Shown here: in pieces, positions 35,208 to 47,054 of the stretch
Layout: every line of letters begins with the position of its first letter
Numbering within the stretch: the stretch's first letter is position 1
The notes under the pieces: model-generated
What the model was told of the DNA's origin: nothing
Seen by the model: only the letters and a program-made list of their open reading frames with translations
The model's database searches: none
Assembly: GCA_918026815.1 (NCBI GenBank)
Contig: CAKJVC010000083.1
Span: forward strand, 62,001 to 126,000
Source of the DNA: Chalara sp. BL73
Lineage: Eukaryota > Ascomycota > Leotiomycetes > Helotiales
Reading direction: 5' to 3'
DNA: 64,000 nt
Program-made: the position numbers and the translations under genes

Positions 35208-35479
35208 AACGATCTTCGCTCATCTGGTTATCGGCAGTCGAAGTCCATAATTCGGGCTTGAAGATTGACTTGAAGGACTTTCGCTTATTCGGGGTTACGC
35301 TTCTAGCGTCTTCGTTGCTCCCTGTCTTCCCACGTTTCTCTTAGGTGTCCTCTCAAGCCGTGCATGAAGGGGAAAGTGGGCCGTGCAAGGACCACCTTGG
35401 TAGCTGGTCAAGCCACTATGGTGGGGCCATTCTGGAAGCTTTAACCCCCAGCATCGTCTCCGACAGACTAAACTGTCAT

Positions 35480-36240
35480 GCGATCCTGTAAAATCTATGT
35501 AAAGTAGGTAAGTATCGCCTTTAATCCACTGAGCAGTGCTGAGCTTCTAAAAAATCTGTCTTCAGACCTGTATAACCCTTGGCCAGAACAAGTACTATCT
35601 CGTCTTTCAATGGGCCGCCGCAGCATCAAGGCCGGAGGGTCCATGCATTGATTGTCAATTTTCCAGCGGCGGCTTGGTACACTTGATGGACGAACACGCA
35701 CTTTGTCAACCCTAAATGTGGGGCAAATATCCGTGGGCAGAGAATTTGTTGGTGCCTTTGGGAGGAGGCCATTTTCGTTAAGCAACTGTATCGCCGTGCT
35801 TGCCGCCGTCGTTACCCACGTTGTCATTATCTGAACTGCTCTCAACGTCTTTGCTAGGTCATCGCAGTCTGGCGCGCTGATACCGTGCTCCTTGTCATGG
35901 CCCTGGCCTTATCTCGCTTAGAGTCCCCTGAGGCTCGGCCTTTTAGAGCTCGGCCCCTGACACCACAGGGCTCGCTTACACTGGCCCCTGGCCAGCCTCC
36001 TGTATATAAAGCCCTGCTTTCCTTTCCTTCTTCTGTCTGTAGTTTGTTCTTTTAGTTATAACAATTGACAGTCGTTCATACTTTTGAGTCCTTCTCCCTG
36101 AGACTACAGATCGAGATCCCTGTTCACCTTGAGTTGTTACACTCCTCTCGCACTCTTGCGAACGTTACAGACTTTCTCATCGGTAAGATCATTTTCGAAT
36201 TCGTCAGCAGTTTTGCAAAAGGGGCGGGTTTCCCTTGAGG
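35480..36240 (-). pseudogene. Unassigned minus-strand gene split by LTR-A
   Basis: On the minus strand, sequence upstream of the LTR-A (36240-36142) continues in frame across it into RVREEHGISAPDCDDLAKTL, RAVQIMTTWVTTAASTAIQL and LLPKAPTNSLPTDI (to 35495). The product is not recognised. The intact duplication around the LTR and the restored frame show that the insertion broke an open frame. Confidence 0.5.
35888..36146 (+). mobile_element. LTR-A solo copy with target-site duplication (sense)
   Basis: The 249-bp element (35893-36141) starts TGTCATGGCCC and ends GAGTTGTTACA. Perfect CTCCT duplications flank it (35888-35892, 36142-36146). This is the best full-length LTR-A. Confidence 0.95.
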
Positions 36241-36614
36241 GCTAAGGCTAAGAATCGAAAAGTTTCGTCGTTCTAGGCAGAGTGCAAAACAATTTGAAAG
36301 AACAAAAGCCCGAAGCGAAAAGTCCGAAGTTCGTCAAGACAGAAGCATCTTTTACTCGAAGGAAAGGATGGCCAATTTCGTTGGCTGCGCATAAGGGCAC
36401 TTTTTTCTCTGGTTGGAGGATGTTGGAATGCATGTACATAGTTTCACGCGATCTACTGGATGGCAGGAATTGTGGGTCTCCTATCACCTATATTTACCTG
36501 GCAATAGGCCGTGGCTTAGAACAAGAATGAGCGAATACCAGAACCACACCAGCAAGACCGCAGCCACAGCTACTACGCCTTTTGCTATGTGATAGGTATT
36601 CCGACAATATCCGC

Positions 36615-36771
36615 TTTGACCACGTTTGAGAAATGCATACACTTCTTTCTAGGCCGTACCGCTGCTTCGCGATCTGGGTTCCCGAAAATTGCCCAAGTTG
36701 CTCCACCGAGACTTGCGATCACACATTACCAGAGCTCGAAGGACTGAGTAGTGGCATTGCAGAGGGCATAT
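36615..36771. repeat. ~155-bp repeat shared with 54626-54780
   Basis: The sequence around 'cacttctttctaggccgta' and 'ttgcccaagttgctcc' is about 90% identical to 54626-54780 in the same orientation. Here it is cut at 36771 by LTR-B, whereas the other copy continues into a P-loop relic. Its nature is unclear. Confidence 0.6.
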
Positions 36772-37031
36772 TGTTGAACAGGCTAGGTCTAAGGATCATA
36801 CCTAGCCTATTGGGGAAGTTGTAGGTATGCTTGCGCAAGATGCATACGTACATTTGCCTTCGATGATGAATCTACTGGCGTATGCGCGATACTCACGTGT
36901 AAGTATCACACCTCTATAAGTAGAGAGATTCTCTCCAGTAGTTCATGTTCTATAACCTTCAGCAATTCGTTGATTTGCCCCATACTCTCTGAATGCCAGG
37001 TAACCGTGATTATATTTGTACCCAATTCAAC
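36772..37031 (+). repeat. LTR-B solo copy
   Basis: It starts TGTTGAACAGG and ends CAATTCAAC, with the final A lost or changed. It contains CCTCTATAAGTAG. No target duplication is visible. Confidence 0.85.
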
Positions 37032-37424
37032 GGAAGCCCCATGCAAAGCCATGAGCATGCCGCCGTGCAGTCCCCCTTTCAGTGACCGTGGATGCCCTTA
37101 TAACCGTCCCATCCCCTTAACCCCTACCTACAGTATCTTGCCCCGCCTCAAATTTGAAACCGGCATCTCTAGAGCAACCAACAACAACAGACAACTTGTC
37201 AGTCTGTAGTGCGTAAGGTTTCTACCATGCAAGTGGCTGGCCAGGTTGCACCACGACGCAGCCTAGTGGACGGCGCCTACGATCACAACGGCATATCCTT
37301 CTCACTATCATTCCTTCGACGGCTGCTTTACATCCTGTCGGCCTTGAATCGCAGTGCTTGCGCCAATATGCCGAACGAGTAATACGAGTCGCGCTTGCCA
37401 CGAGATCGCTCGCGAACCTCCAGC

Positions 37425-37690
37425 ATGTCTCTTATACGCCTCTTGCAACGCAACCCCGACGGCGAGATCGCCTTTCACGAACCTACCAGTGGCGGTGTCC
37501 CTGCCTACGCAATACTCTCTCATAGCTGGGGAAAAGAGGAGGTCATTTTTCAGGATATCCAAGTTGGCGTGGACATGAATAAGGCTGTGAACAAGGCTGG
37601 GTGGAGGAAGATGCGGTTCTGCGCGAAGAAGGCTGCAGTATATGGGCTGGAACTCTTCTGGGTCGACACCTGCTGCACTACACAGGTTAA
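37425..37690 (+). pseudogene. Truncated HET domain
   Basis: From the ATG at 37425 the sequence reads MSLIRLLQRNPDGEIAF, YAILSHSWGKEEVIF and LELFWVDTCC, the first half of a HET domain. It then loses similarity and ends at a TAG at 37758-37760. The second half (GWTLQEL) and any ATPase are absent, so it is a fragment. Confidence 0.8.
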
Positions 37691-39093
37691 CCCCCGACAA
37701 CTATGCCCTACTCATACTGCGGTATGTGCCGCTGAAAACGGCAGGATTGGCTACTTATAGCTCCTACCGAAATAGGTTGGATGCCTCAATATATACTTAT
37801 TCAGTCAACTATTGCAAATAGTCCCTGATAATTGAGTTACCTAAATTGTGGCGGAGTAGTCTTCAGGTAGTCCGAAAACGTGGGCTGTACCACCATGAGC
37901 CGTTTTGAGCCATCCTGGGCCGTCCCGAGCTGCCCTGAGCTGTCCGTAACACCCTGGGCCATCCTGAGCTTACCTTGAGCAGGCGTGAGCATAGCTTGAG
38001 AATGGCTTGAGCACCACTGATCCGCTCTCGCTTGTGCCTAAATTGGGCCTAGAAACAGGACAGAGGTCCTGATAACGGGCCCTCATAATGATTATCTTGT
38101 GTATTCAAGGCACGATTCTAGGACCTTTATATTCGGTAATTCTTGCTTGTTATCTATATTATGCCGAGATGCTGATCTTAGCATCTGAAGATTGATACTA
38201 TTCCGCAATGACTTGTAAATTGGTAAAGATACTGCGTTGTCAATGTAAGGCCTAGGAAGTCTCACCACGTGGTTTTCGGGATCGGATTCCGGAAGGCACA
38301 CAAAACGCAGTCGATACGCAGGAGGAACTCGGTTCTTCAGCTATCGGCCTTGAACTTAAGAAAGATAGTTATAATATAACCCTATTATCTTTCTTTAGAA
38401 TCCATTTGCTCTATCACGACCACTTGACTCTTAACAGTGGCGCAGCGCTGTCTCAATAGTTGCGTGAGGATTGTCCTTCCTGGGGTGGTGGACTTGATAT
38501 GGAGAAGAGAATATCAAGTTGTGTGATAACAAATATGGCCTCTTTGAAATAATGAGCAATAGATTCAATAACTAAGCCATAAAAGCTTGTTGAACTATAA
38601 GGAGTTCAACCTAGATACAGGAATGTAGGCCGTTTTATAGATATAGGAAAGTACGGCTCGCCTGGCTCGCCCCAAACCCCCGAGCCCATGCAGCGGCTCG
38701 TCCATGAGCCTCATTACGTAACCCTAGAGCTTCCCCAACGGAAGCTCCTACCCCTAGGGAGCTGCCTCCCCTGTGGGTCTAGGTCTCTTGGGGGATTGGC
38801 TTCTGTTAGCTTGAGGGTCTATGCTTAAAACCCCCTATATATTTGCTTATTCTAGTCACGGGTCATTTCACTAGTACTTAGATAGCAGCTGCGCCCACCT
38901 TCAGAATCAAGTCTTTTGTCCATTTTATCGTGTTTTTCGGTGACTACAAAGTCAACAGCTTCCCTGCGGGAGGGTACTCCCCCGAGGGAATTCCTTAGCC
39001 AATAACACTGCAACGAGTATACAATCCCGTGGCGGTGAGGCCACCTCAGGCAGTAAGGTTGTAACATCTATCTATGCTTCTTAGGAGCAGCCG
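37691..39093. other. Repeat-like stretch without a gene
   Basis: 37890-38025 is a run of degenerate words built on GAGC and CCTGAGC, with the word 'tgagc' recurring at roughly 10-20 bp spacing. A similar run is at 9570-9650. 38580-38870 is GC-rich in its middle and ends in a TATA-like 'ccctatatatttgc', so it may be part of another LTR. No coding sequence was seen. Confidence 0.4.
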
Positions 39094-42000
39094 TCACAAT
39101 TCGAAACCGAAGCGGCACTGAGTCTCGCGCAAATGATCCTCGAAAAGCTTCACTACACCATAATGCCCTTCCTCAGTCGCCATTTGGACCGCTCTTAACA
39201 GGTTTAGGCTAATGCCGAGTACTGTGCTCGCGTTCAGCAGCATCCCGGCAATAACCAACCTGCCATGTTCTGCAGCAGCTTCAATGGCAGTCCTTCCTTC
39301 ATTTTCAGCACCCGCAAGGTCTACCTGTGCTCCTTTCTCAAGCAGGTAAGCTACCAAGTCTATGTTCCCATTGATTACAGCGCCTTGCAGGGCTGTAATG
39401 CCATTCGCAGGGGCAGCGGCGGCGTTGATATCGGCCTCATGCTCCACCAGCATTCTGACAAGCGCCATATCGATTTCGTCCCTGCTACAGGCAAGTTGAA
39501 GCGCTGTCCTTCCAAATGTTTTGGCTGGGTCTCCATTCACGTCTGCTCCATGCTTGAGGAGCAATTGAATCAAGTCAAAGTCCAAAGGATTTCGAGCACA
39601 TGCCGTCTGCAAAGCCGTCATGCCACTGTCGGCTGCCGCGTGTCCATTAACATCAGCACCGTTCTCGAGAAGATACAAAACCATCTCAAGCACAGAGCCG
39701 TCCTTGCTCTTTCGAGCGCATGCTAGTTGTAACGCGGTCCCACCATTCTTGGACCCTGCTGATGCGTTGATACTTGCACCTTGAGTAAGCAACAGCTTGA
39801 CAGTTGTCATCTCATGCCTCTTAACTGCCATCTGAAGAGGCGTGAAAGGACCACGATCGCGCCACTTGCCGCCATCCAACTCAGGCAAGGCTGCTCTTCC
39901 AGAAGTCCCGGTATCCTCCCTCAATAGCATCTCTTGTAGTGCTGTGTCTGGCCACGTTTTCATCACGTCAGCCAGGACATTTGTGGAGGAAAAGTTGCAG
40001 CTCAGGGTGATGTCGTCTGACTCAGCTCCCACTTCCTTGAGCAATTTGAAGATGTCGACTCGTGCGGAGATCTCTTGATCCCTATTCCAGTGACATTCAG
40101 ATGGACATTTCCCGACACAGACTTCGAATAGAGATTTGCCCGGAGTTCGGATCCATTGTCCGGCCCTCGCTCCTTTCCGTAACAGATAACGGACCGTGTT
40201 GACTTGAGCATGCTGGACGGCATAGTGAAGTGCAGTAAATTGATCCTGTTCGCCAAGTCGGCTGTTGATCTTAGCACCTTTCTTGATGAATGACCTGACG
40301 AGGGCGAACCCATCAGATCCGTTGTGCATTGAGCAGACCGCTTGGAGCGGGTAATTTCCATTGCTCAATCGTTTATTATAGTCGATGTCAAGCTTCCTGG
40401 TAAGGAATAGGTACTTCACCACGCCGTAGCGTCTGGTTGCATTGAGCCGTGTAGTTAATAGAATTCTCAACAGCTTTTGGTCAATTTGGGCGCCATGTTC
40501 AAGCAGAGCGTGAACCTCCTCCGTAGTCCATGTTCTTATCGCTAATACCAGTGGCTTTTCGCCACCTGTTACTGTGGGAACATTTGAATCAACACCGTAG
40601 TCAAGGAAGACTTGAATCGCATCGCCTTCCGCCCATACTGGAGCCTCCTCATCGTTTTCACCAAAATCGGAGCTGTTCAGTTCGTAAAAAAAGCTGTAAA
40701 CTTCTTCAGAAGCCTCAGGGTTATGAAGCATTTGCATGGCTAAGCAGAAAGCTTCTTCCAGGATCATAGTGTTGTCTTCAAAGTGTGTTGAGACTTCTTC
40801 CACTTTGTCTGCAAAATCTTCGGCACCCCTCACAGCCGCGTAGATGAGGATGAATTTAGTTAACGTCTTCGAGGCATTAGGATATTTATTCCACAGACTG
40901 TTACAGAGTTCAAATGTTGGTACTTTAGTCATCCGACTCAATGCTTGTTCTAGCTGGTCAAGCGGCACACCATTAGCGAGAAACCAAGCTATATTCTCCT
41001 GATTTTCCGCTAACACTGCTGCCTGGAATGGGGTGTGCCAGTTGCCGTCTTTGGCAGACATATCAGCACCTTGCTTTACGAGAATTTCGAGAAGATCCGG
41101 GCCGCGATCACGGGCAGCAAAATGAAGAGGTGTATTCCGTTTCGCGTCTCTGGAGTCCAATCTGGGTTTGTGTTTCAAAAGCTCTAAGACCAGATCATTG
41201 CCTCCCCAGCGACGCTCTAAAGCTTTGACGAGAAGACGACCTCCCCGGGTTCCGGTCAGATAGCTTTCATTGAGCTTGGCGGCGCATAGTCTTTGGAAGA
41301 CATCGAGATACTCCTGAGTAATAGACCATTCTAGGAGCCAGCTAGTCACGGCCGTTGCTGTAGGATCCTGCTTCTGAATGACGAGCTCGAGAATCGTGAT
41401 TGGTATCTCCATGAACCATTTGCGTAGTTCTTGAGCCTGCTGTCCTCCTGAGACCGACTTGTGGTTGTTGGCGAGTAACGACAAAATCACCTCAGCGGCC
41501 TGAATTTTTGCCTGTGTGGGGTCATTGAACGTTGCGATTTTGTTTTCGACCTCGCCACTAAACCGCTCTGGTATGACGCTCGATATGAAGTCTGCTCCGT
41601 GCTTCGAGCCTTTTTGATGACTTTTAGACAGGCCCATGGTCTTCAAGACCACGGATAGCCCTTCATCCTCTTTGTGATGAGCATTCTTTCCATCATCTGT
41701 ACTAGTCGTTCGTGGGATCCATGAGCGTTCCAGTTTGGGAAGTAGCCAGTCGATAAAGGTGAACCACGGAGAAGGACTCAAGAGATTGACGTAGCGATCG
41801 ATAATGGTCAGAGAGCCCGGAATATCAGTCATGCCGCCAATCACCACATTGTTATCCCAGTCTACCAAACTGGTATCCAATTGCAGTGGAGAGAAAGTCA
41901 TTCTATCCAACATGCCATTTGTCACCGTGTCGGCCAGAGGAAGACACTCTTCTAGATTCTCCAGACCAAACACAATATCTGTGAATGTCGTATCCATGAC

Positions 42001-42612
42001 AAGCTCTCCACTATCGATTGTTGTCGCCACATTTTGGCCAACTACACGAGCATTTACAGCGGCTTCGGTTCCATGAATGGCGGTGGGGCTCAGAGGTGGT
42101 GTCTGCAACAAAACTCCACTTGGCAAGAGCGGGCTTCTGGCTGGGTGGATATCAGTACCGGACACAGCAGAATATGGAGATCGTCTTGCCAATGAATCCT
42201 TGGAAGAACTTACCACCATTCTCAGGCACACGATTACGGTAGCGGTTGGCCTGTTTCGCCAGCTTCTTGGCGTTTTGAGGCTCATCATTAATGTATACAA
42301 TCGTGTCCAAACCCTGCCGTTTGCGCTTCTGAGTATGGTATTCTATCGCAACCCAGTCTTCACCCTTGAGGTTTTTCGTTATTTTAAGCTCTTCTGCAAG
42401 AATGCGTTCGAACTGCGCTGGACTACGTGACGTCAATCTATGTTTATTGGCATTCAAAATTAACCAATGACTTACGTTGCTTCAAGACTATACGGAGGCT
42501 TTGTGATAATATTAAGTACTTCCCCCTGAGATTTCTTCTCGAGAACATAGAGCTTGTGAATGAAGTCCTTGTGTTCATGCCATGCGCTATAGTCCTTCAT
42601 TCTAGTAGTCAT
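39094..42612 (-). CDS. Clr5-domain ankyrin-repeat protein
   Basis: Three exons on the minus strand (42612-42476, 42437-42214, 42140-39094) join in frame to about 1,135 residues. Introns are 38 bp (GTAAGT to CATAG) and 73 bp (GTAAGT to CCCAG, with TACTGAT). Exon 1 gives the Clr5 start (AWHEHKDFIHKLYVLEKKSQ), and exon 2 completes it (SPAQFERIL) and adds the usual Clr5-linked KRKRQGLDTIVYINDE. A long linker follows, then ankyrin repeats near the middle (TPLHFAARDRGPDLLEILVK) and at least six in the C-terminal third. Clr5 is a small fungal domain named for fission yeast Clr5; its biochemical role is unclear. No catalytic domain is seen. The start was chosen because it opens the Clr5 domain. It appears intact. 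Confidence 0.87.
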
Positions 42613-43411
42613 AGTGAATATTCTATTCTCATTGACAAGCGTCAGTTAGTCAAGCAGTCAAATTTCAACTTTTGTACATAGACATGGGAGGCATCCGAAG
42701 AGAAGTGATCGACTTTGTGATGTTCAGGACATGCGGCTTGGTTATGTATGAGGCAGCATGGCAGTGCAGCGCACGCCAAGCTGAAATGTCCAGAATCTGG
42801 CTGTTTGAGGCGCAAGCCTGTCGTGAAGTCAGCCAATCAATAAAGCCACAATCAACCAGACACGAGATACTCATTTTTTTGTACAGATTCTGGATTGATG
42901 CTCGTCCAATATCTGCGAGGAGTCAATACAGATTCCAGTTACCGGATTCCGTCCAGCGGAGGCGGTCGGTAGAATTGTGAACACAGAATCTGAATACCTA
43001 GGCACATAAATGGTCGTCTCCGATCGCCCATCGTTTTGAATTGGTGCAGGGAGTCGAATCAGTCTGCTACGTCAGGTACGGTACTCACTCAATCTGATTT
43101 TGAAATTCATTTCTCAGGCCTGCAATGATGATCACCCTCGAGGCCATCTTCGGGTTGCTGGCTGTCGTCATCATGCTGTTTCCCAGCTGCATTTACTTAC
43201 TTCGATGGCTGCATCGCCACTATGGCACCTCCAACAATCAATTAGACCCTTGTCACGATCCAGTTTTGTCGCAGATGTCTTCGTCCGCTCGTTATGGACA
43301 ATTTGAGGACATTGAGATGCAATCACATCAGTGTGAGAAATGATTTGATTACTTGATTGCCCAGCCCATTGATCAAAATCAAATCAACTCCATTTATCAG
43401 TAATCAAAATC
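42613..43411. other. Intergenic, with a possible small membrane protein
   Basis: 43125-43343 (plus) encodes 72 residues beginning MMITLEAIFGLLAVVIMLF, which has one hydrophobic helix (LEAIFGLLAVVIMLF) and a polar tail. It could be a small membrane protein, but no homology is known to me. Otherwise nothing is recognised. Confidence 0.25.
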
Positions 43412-43727
43412 TGTCGGAATACCTACCACGTAGCAAATGATGTAGTAGCTGTGACTTCGCTCTTGCTGGAGTGGTTCTAGTATTCGATGATTGATTGTTC
43501 TAAGCTACGGCCTATTGTTGAAGGCCATATGTGTCACGTGATCCATGTACGGAATAGGTTTGGTCTCAGCCTACAATATGTATATATCACTCGTTTTCTC
43601 TCATTCTGTAGAAGAATCAAGCACTTTTCACTTCAACACCTATTGCCAGGTAGTTATATAGTGGTAGAAGGCACACAATCCCCGTGATCTGATGGAACGC
43701 GTGAAACTATGTACATGCATTCCAACA
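43412..43727 (+). repeat. LTR-E copy interrupted by LTR-C
   Basis: It starts TGTCGGAATACC and ends GCATTCCAACA, the same ends as 31339-31531. LTR-C is inserted in its middle. Without it the copy is about 188 bp. The flanks show no duplication. Confidence 0.88.
43511..43643 (+). mobile_element. LTR-C solo copy with target-site duplication, nested in LTR-E
   Basis: The 123-bp element (43516-43638) starts TGTTGAAGG and ends CTTCAACA. Perfect CCTAT duplications flank it (43511-43515, 43639-43643). The uninterrupted LTR-E at 31339 shows the empty site (cttattgc). Confidence 0.95.
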
Positions 43728-44197
43728 GATAATGAGCATTGTTTGAATATAATGGGTACTTGTCACAATATATAAGGTGCAATAGTACTGTACTTCAGCA
43801 AATAGAGTTCTCCTTTTGCAACAGTACTTCAATGTAAGGGACTGCTGCAAGATTTGCTAGATCCTCCAAAGTCTGTTGAAGGCTAACATTTCATATATCC
43901 ATTGCCATTCGCAATGTAATACAGTTTCAAATAGAGGAGACGGTCTCATGGGTGAGTCGCGCTCACCCGTGAGCAAGATATCTCTTGTCTGATGCCCCGT
44001 TTTTGGACAATTTTAACTCCGTTGGATTAGAATGATGATGGAGCTCTTCTCACCCTCACCCTTTGACAGGGGTCTTATGGGGATCTCTTTTTGGACCGGC
44101 AGAGATGCAAAGTCACGACTCTGAAGAGAATGGAGATCAAAAAGAACAGCTTCGAGCCTGGGTGGATGCGAACGCTCCCACGCCGGCAGAAACACTT
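43728..44197. other. Intergenic stretch
   Basis: No gene is recognised. Confidence 0.4.
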
Positions 44198-45071
44198 TTA
44201 CGCCAATATTTCGTTTTCCAGCAACCCAGAAGTCGTCTGTGCTCTCGGCACCAAAGATTTTGATACCTTAATGTCCGTGCCCCACATAGGTCGATCTTGA
44301 CCATCACCAAATACTTGTTGTCTGGCTTTCCACAATATCCAATGTAAAGTCATCGGATGAGAGCGGAAAGGAAGCTCGACCTTGGTCGGGTCACCATAAA
44401 CCACCGAGAACCAGCTTTTTAAGCCCTGGGCACGGCTCGTCTTGGTAAAGGCAATCAACGCAATGTTGGATGAGTACGGGAGCACCCAATGTGTCACTTC
44501 GATCCAAGGCGCCTCTTAATTAATTCGAAGCGTTTTTGTAGAATCACTCGATACGCCTTGTTGTCCCGGCCACGGCGCTCTTTACTATCATCCCACAGAA
44601 ACAAAGTCAAGAAGATGAATCACGCTATCGAACCGCATTTTATTTCCCGTGACAAAATAAAGTAGCTTAACATTCCCATCGATCATAAAACATAGCTTCC
44701 ATTCCGCGGCGACAAAATCGGATATCCCTTTTTTCGTTAAACAGCCTAAAAGTCAGCTCCGGAGCCTTGTTATCTTCCTCTGCTAACCTTTGCAACAGCA
44801 AGGTTTGAACATGCAGGACCCCCATTGAACGTTGAACATCATCAGAAGGTGATATACCGTAGAGTCCCGACGTATGTTGACGTTGAATAGTTTCGATCAA
44901 CTTCTCTTCGCGATAGAATTGCCTATGGTATTCCCAAGTACGGCGATGACTTGTACGCGCTTGGAATCTCTTCCTTGGTCTTGAGCCTTCTTTTGAGACA
45001 AGCACATACGGGACTACCTCATGAAGAGATATTCGGTGCAAAGCAAACTGATTTGAGTTATGGCTGCCCAT
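44198..45071 (-). pseudogene. Unassigned minus-strand coding-like relic
   Basis: Pieces on the minus strand look like real protein. 45071-44667 has YHRQFYREEKLIETIQRQ, 44690-44590 in another frame has GNKMRFDSVIHLLDFVSV, and 44497-44198 has YGDPTKVELPFRSHPMTLHW. Stops and frame changes separate them. I do not recognise the family. Confidence 0.4.
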
Positions 45072-45556
45072 CCACTATCCGACGATACTAAGAAACTATA
45101 TGCTCCATCAGAATCCCATCTTGAGACTCCTAAAACACCAGAAAGTTTGATGTCTTGTGTGATCGTATTGAGAAGAGCATCTCGCAGGGTAATGAAATTG
45201 ATCGTAGCTGTAGAAGCGACATCCCAAAGTTGGCAAACGCGGCTGAGAATGCTTTCGCTGACCGAGATATTCTCCTGGATAAGAACTTGTTACTATTCGA
45301 GCAGAACAACGAGAAGACCACGCGTAAATCCCTCAGAGCAACAGTGGTGGGTAGTGCAAGAGTGATGAGTTACGAAGGTATTGTCGAAGCGCAAAAGCAA
45401 CGTGATGCTAAAGATGCAGCGGTTGAAACAGCTCGTGCTCGACGACCAAAACGAAAGCTCGCCACTCAGGTTCTTGGAAAGAGATCACGGGCCCAAGAAT
45501 TGGAAGAGGCGGGATCTGAGATCATGGCGTCGGGATGGAGGCTTACTGCCCTGTGA
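45060..45556 (+). pseudogene. C-terminal tail of a pogo-type transposase (relic 3)
   Basis: In two frames the sequence reads ESHLETPKTPE, then KTTRKSLRATVVGSARVMSY, EGIVEAQKQRDAKDAA, RPKRKLA and KRSRAQELEEA. This matches the Lys/Arg-rich tail common to fungal pogo transposases. The DDE core is missing. The call rests on layout and composition. Confidence 0.5.
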
Positions 45557-47054
45557 TTAGATTTTGAAAAACTAGAAATTAAGTATTGTGTTTTACTAGC
45601 CAGATTCTATCGTGACGAAACGTCGTTTGCATTTCCTACAGAAATTGGGCAGTTGGTCCTTACTTCTTATTGCTTACAGTTCGGGAGTAAACAAAGGAAG
45701 TGTCATTCGCACGAGACGATTTGATTACTAACGGCTGAAGAGGCACTTTCAAATGCGTGGAAAATCATACGTTCAAAAATTGTGGAGAACTCGCCAAAGC
45801 TCGACATGTCGTCAATTCTACTCCACAATCATTTCTACGCCTGTCTTGGCCCGGTGCGGCGGCTCGCAGCGCTGTCTTCCATGGTGGGAAAAGCATCCCT
45901 CTGGTGCATAATCTGGAGTGCAGTTGCACATTAGCTTTGAGCAGATCTCAACGATTCAGCCCCTGCTGGAGGCTCTCACCGCCTGATCTTCAGCCCCCAC
46001 CTCCAAGCAGTAGGTAGTCAGCCTTGTCCTACCTCCACCTCCTGAGGCCTCAGCCGCCCCAACTCATGAAGCTTTCAGCTTCTGAACAACAAGCCTTAGT
46101 GCTTTCATCTACAAAAACACGGCATATTTTGTCGCCGGAAAGGTTGATGATGGTGTTAACTACGCTTGATCCCGTTGGCGATGAGCCTGGTAAAGCATTA
46201 CCACACACTTTGGAGTATGTGAGTTCACATCGACCCGGTGTATACCCCACTTTTTCCTACACCCGGTGTATTTTAATCACTTGCCTTAATAAATATGCGG
46301 TCGTATTGCCACACCAATGTAGGTCAGGGCGCTCAGTTATGACTACTCTACCGCCCGTTCGCAAGTTGGTGGCGTAATGGGCTGATGTTGTGCAGGTTAG
46401 AGTCCAGAAAGAGCATGAGGTGAGCGTATATGAAAAGGGAGGAGTTGATCCCCAAAATAGAAAGGCATTTATTACTAAGCCCCTGCCCTTTTGCTACGGT
46501 TTGCAATCTTACGGGACGAAGAGGGGCCGATATATGTAGGCGCCTGCAGTTTCGCCTATGTTGAGTAACATGTCACTGCTTTTTGGCTCTAAGGCGTTTT
46601 TTTTCAGCGCGTAGTTTTACCGTATCACTGGGCGAGACTTGGACCTCAGAAAGTCGGCTGGTTTTCCTATTGCTTGGTTGGACGGATAAAATAGTATTTA
46701 AAAGGACCAGAGGGATCGGCCAGGCAGATACGACAAATTTATTGGATGATCCGATCGAAACCCTGGCTATATGGCCACCGCCAGTCTGCAGAATGCGAAC
46801 CCCAGCCTCGCAATGTTATCACTTGAGGAGGCACTTCTGGAGGAAGCGCCTTTTGCTAAGAATGTTCACAGCTTTGTCACAGTGGCGACATGGGTCGTGA
46901 GAATTAACTGTTTCTTATGGTTCCGAGGTATTTAATTGGAGAATAATGACTTGGGCGCTTGTTTGTGTAGATCTCAGGCTCATGTGTTTTTCTCGTTTGT
47001 TAACAGCCTCCTCAAACAACCGCAGAGAATCCCACAAGCTGCTTTTAGAACATC
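45557..47054. other. Gene-free stretch upstream of the hydrolase gene
   Basis: No recognisable coding sequence. Open frames at 46024-46377 and 46583-46900 carry no known motif. Confidence 0.4.

Larger units (their letters stand above)
33470..35340 (-). pseudogene. Alpha/beta-hydrolase relic of the fungal NLR-associated type
   Basis: Minus-strand pieces, from 35330 down, read: a basic N-terminal part, then KLFWLDKYSTQDIPEARSWT, YGYNAGTIGDLFRANNKNNV, the nucleophile elbow PILFVVHSLGGIIVKD (VHSLGG), VVFLGTPLRKSASAGW, and near the end KSFETVESIDANYMQIAK. These are the landmarks of the alpha/beta-hydrolase module often found N-terminal to NACHT or ankyrin regions in fungi. Frame changes near 34480, 34400 and 34090 break it, and a nested LTR pair interrupts it at 34767-35202. 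Removing the LTRs restores the frame across the junction. It probably once joined the ankyrin units at 33252-33490. Confidence 0.72.

Noticed and set aside
40002..40361. Minus-strand overlapping frames in the Clr5-ankyrin gene
   Set aside because: They are alternative frames of the long ankyrin exon.
46366..46412. tRNA-like A-box and B-box words (tggcgtaatgg, ggttagagtcc)
   Set aside because: The spacing is too short and no cloverleaf can be drawn.
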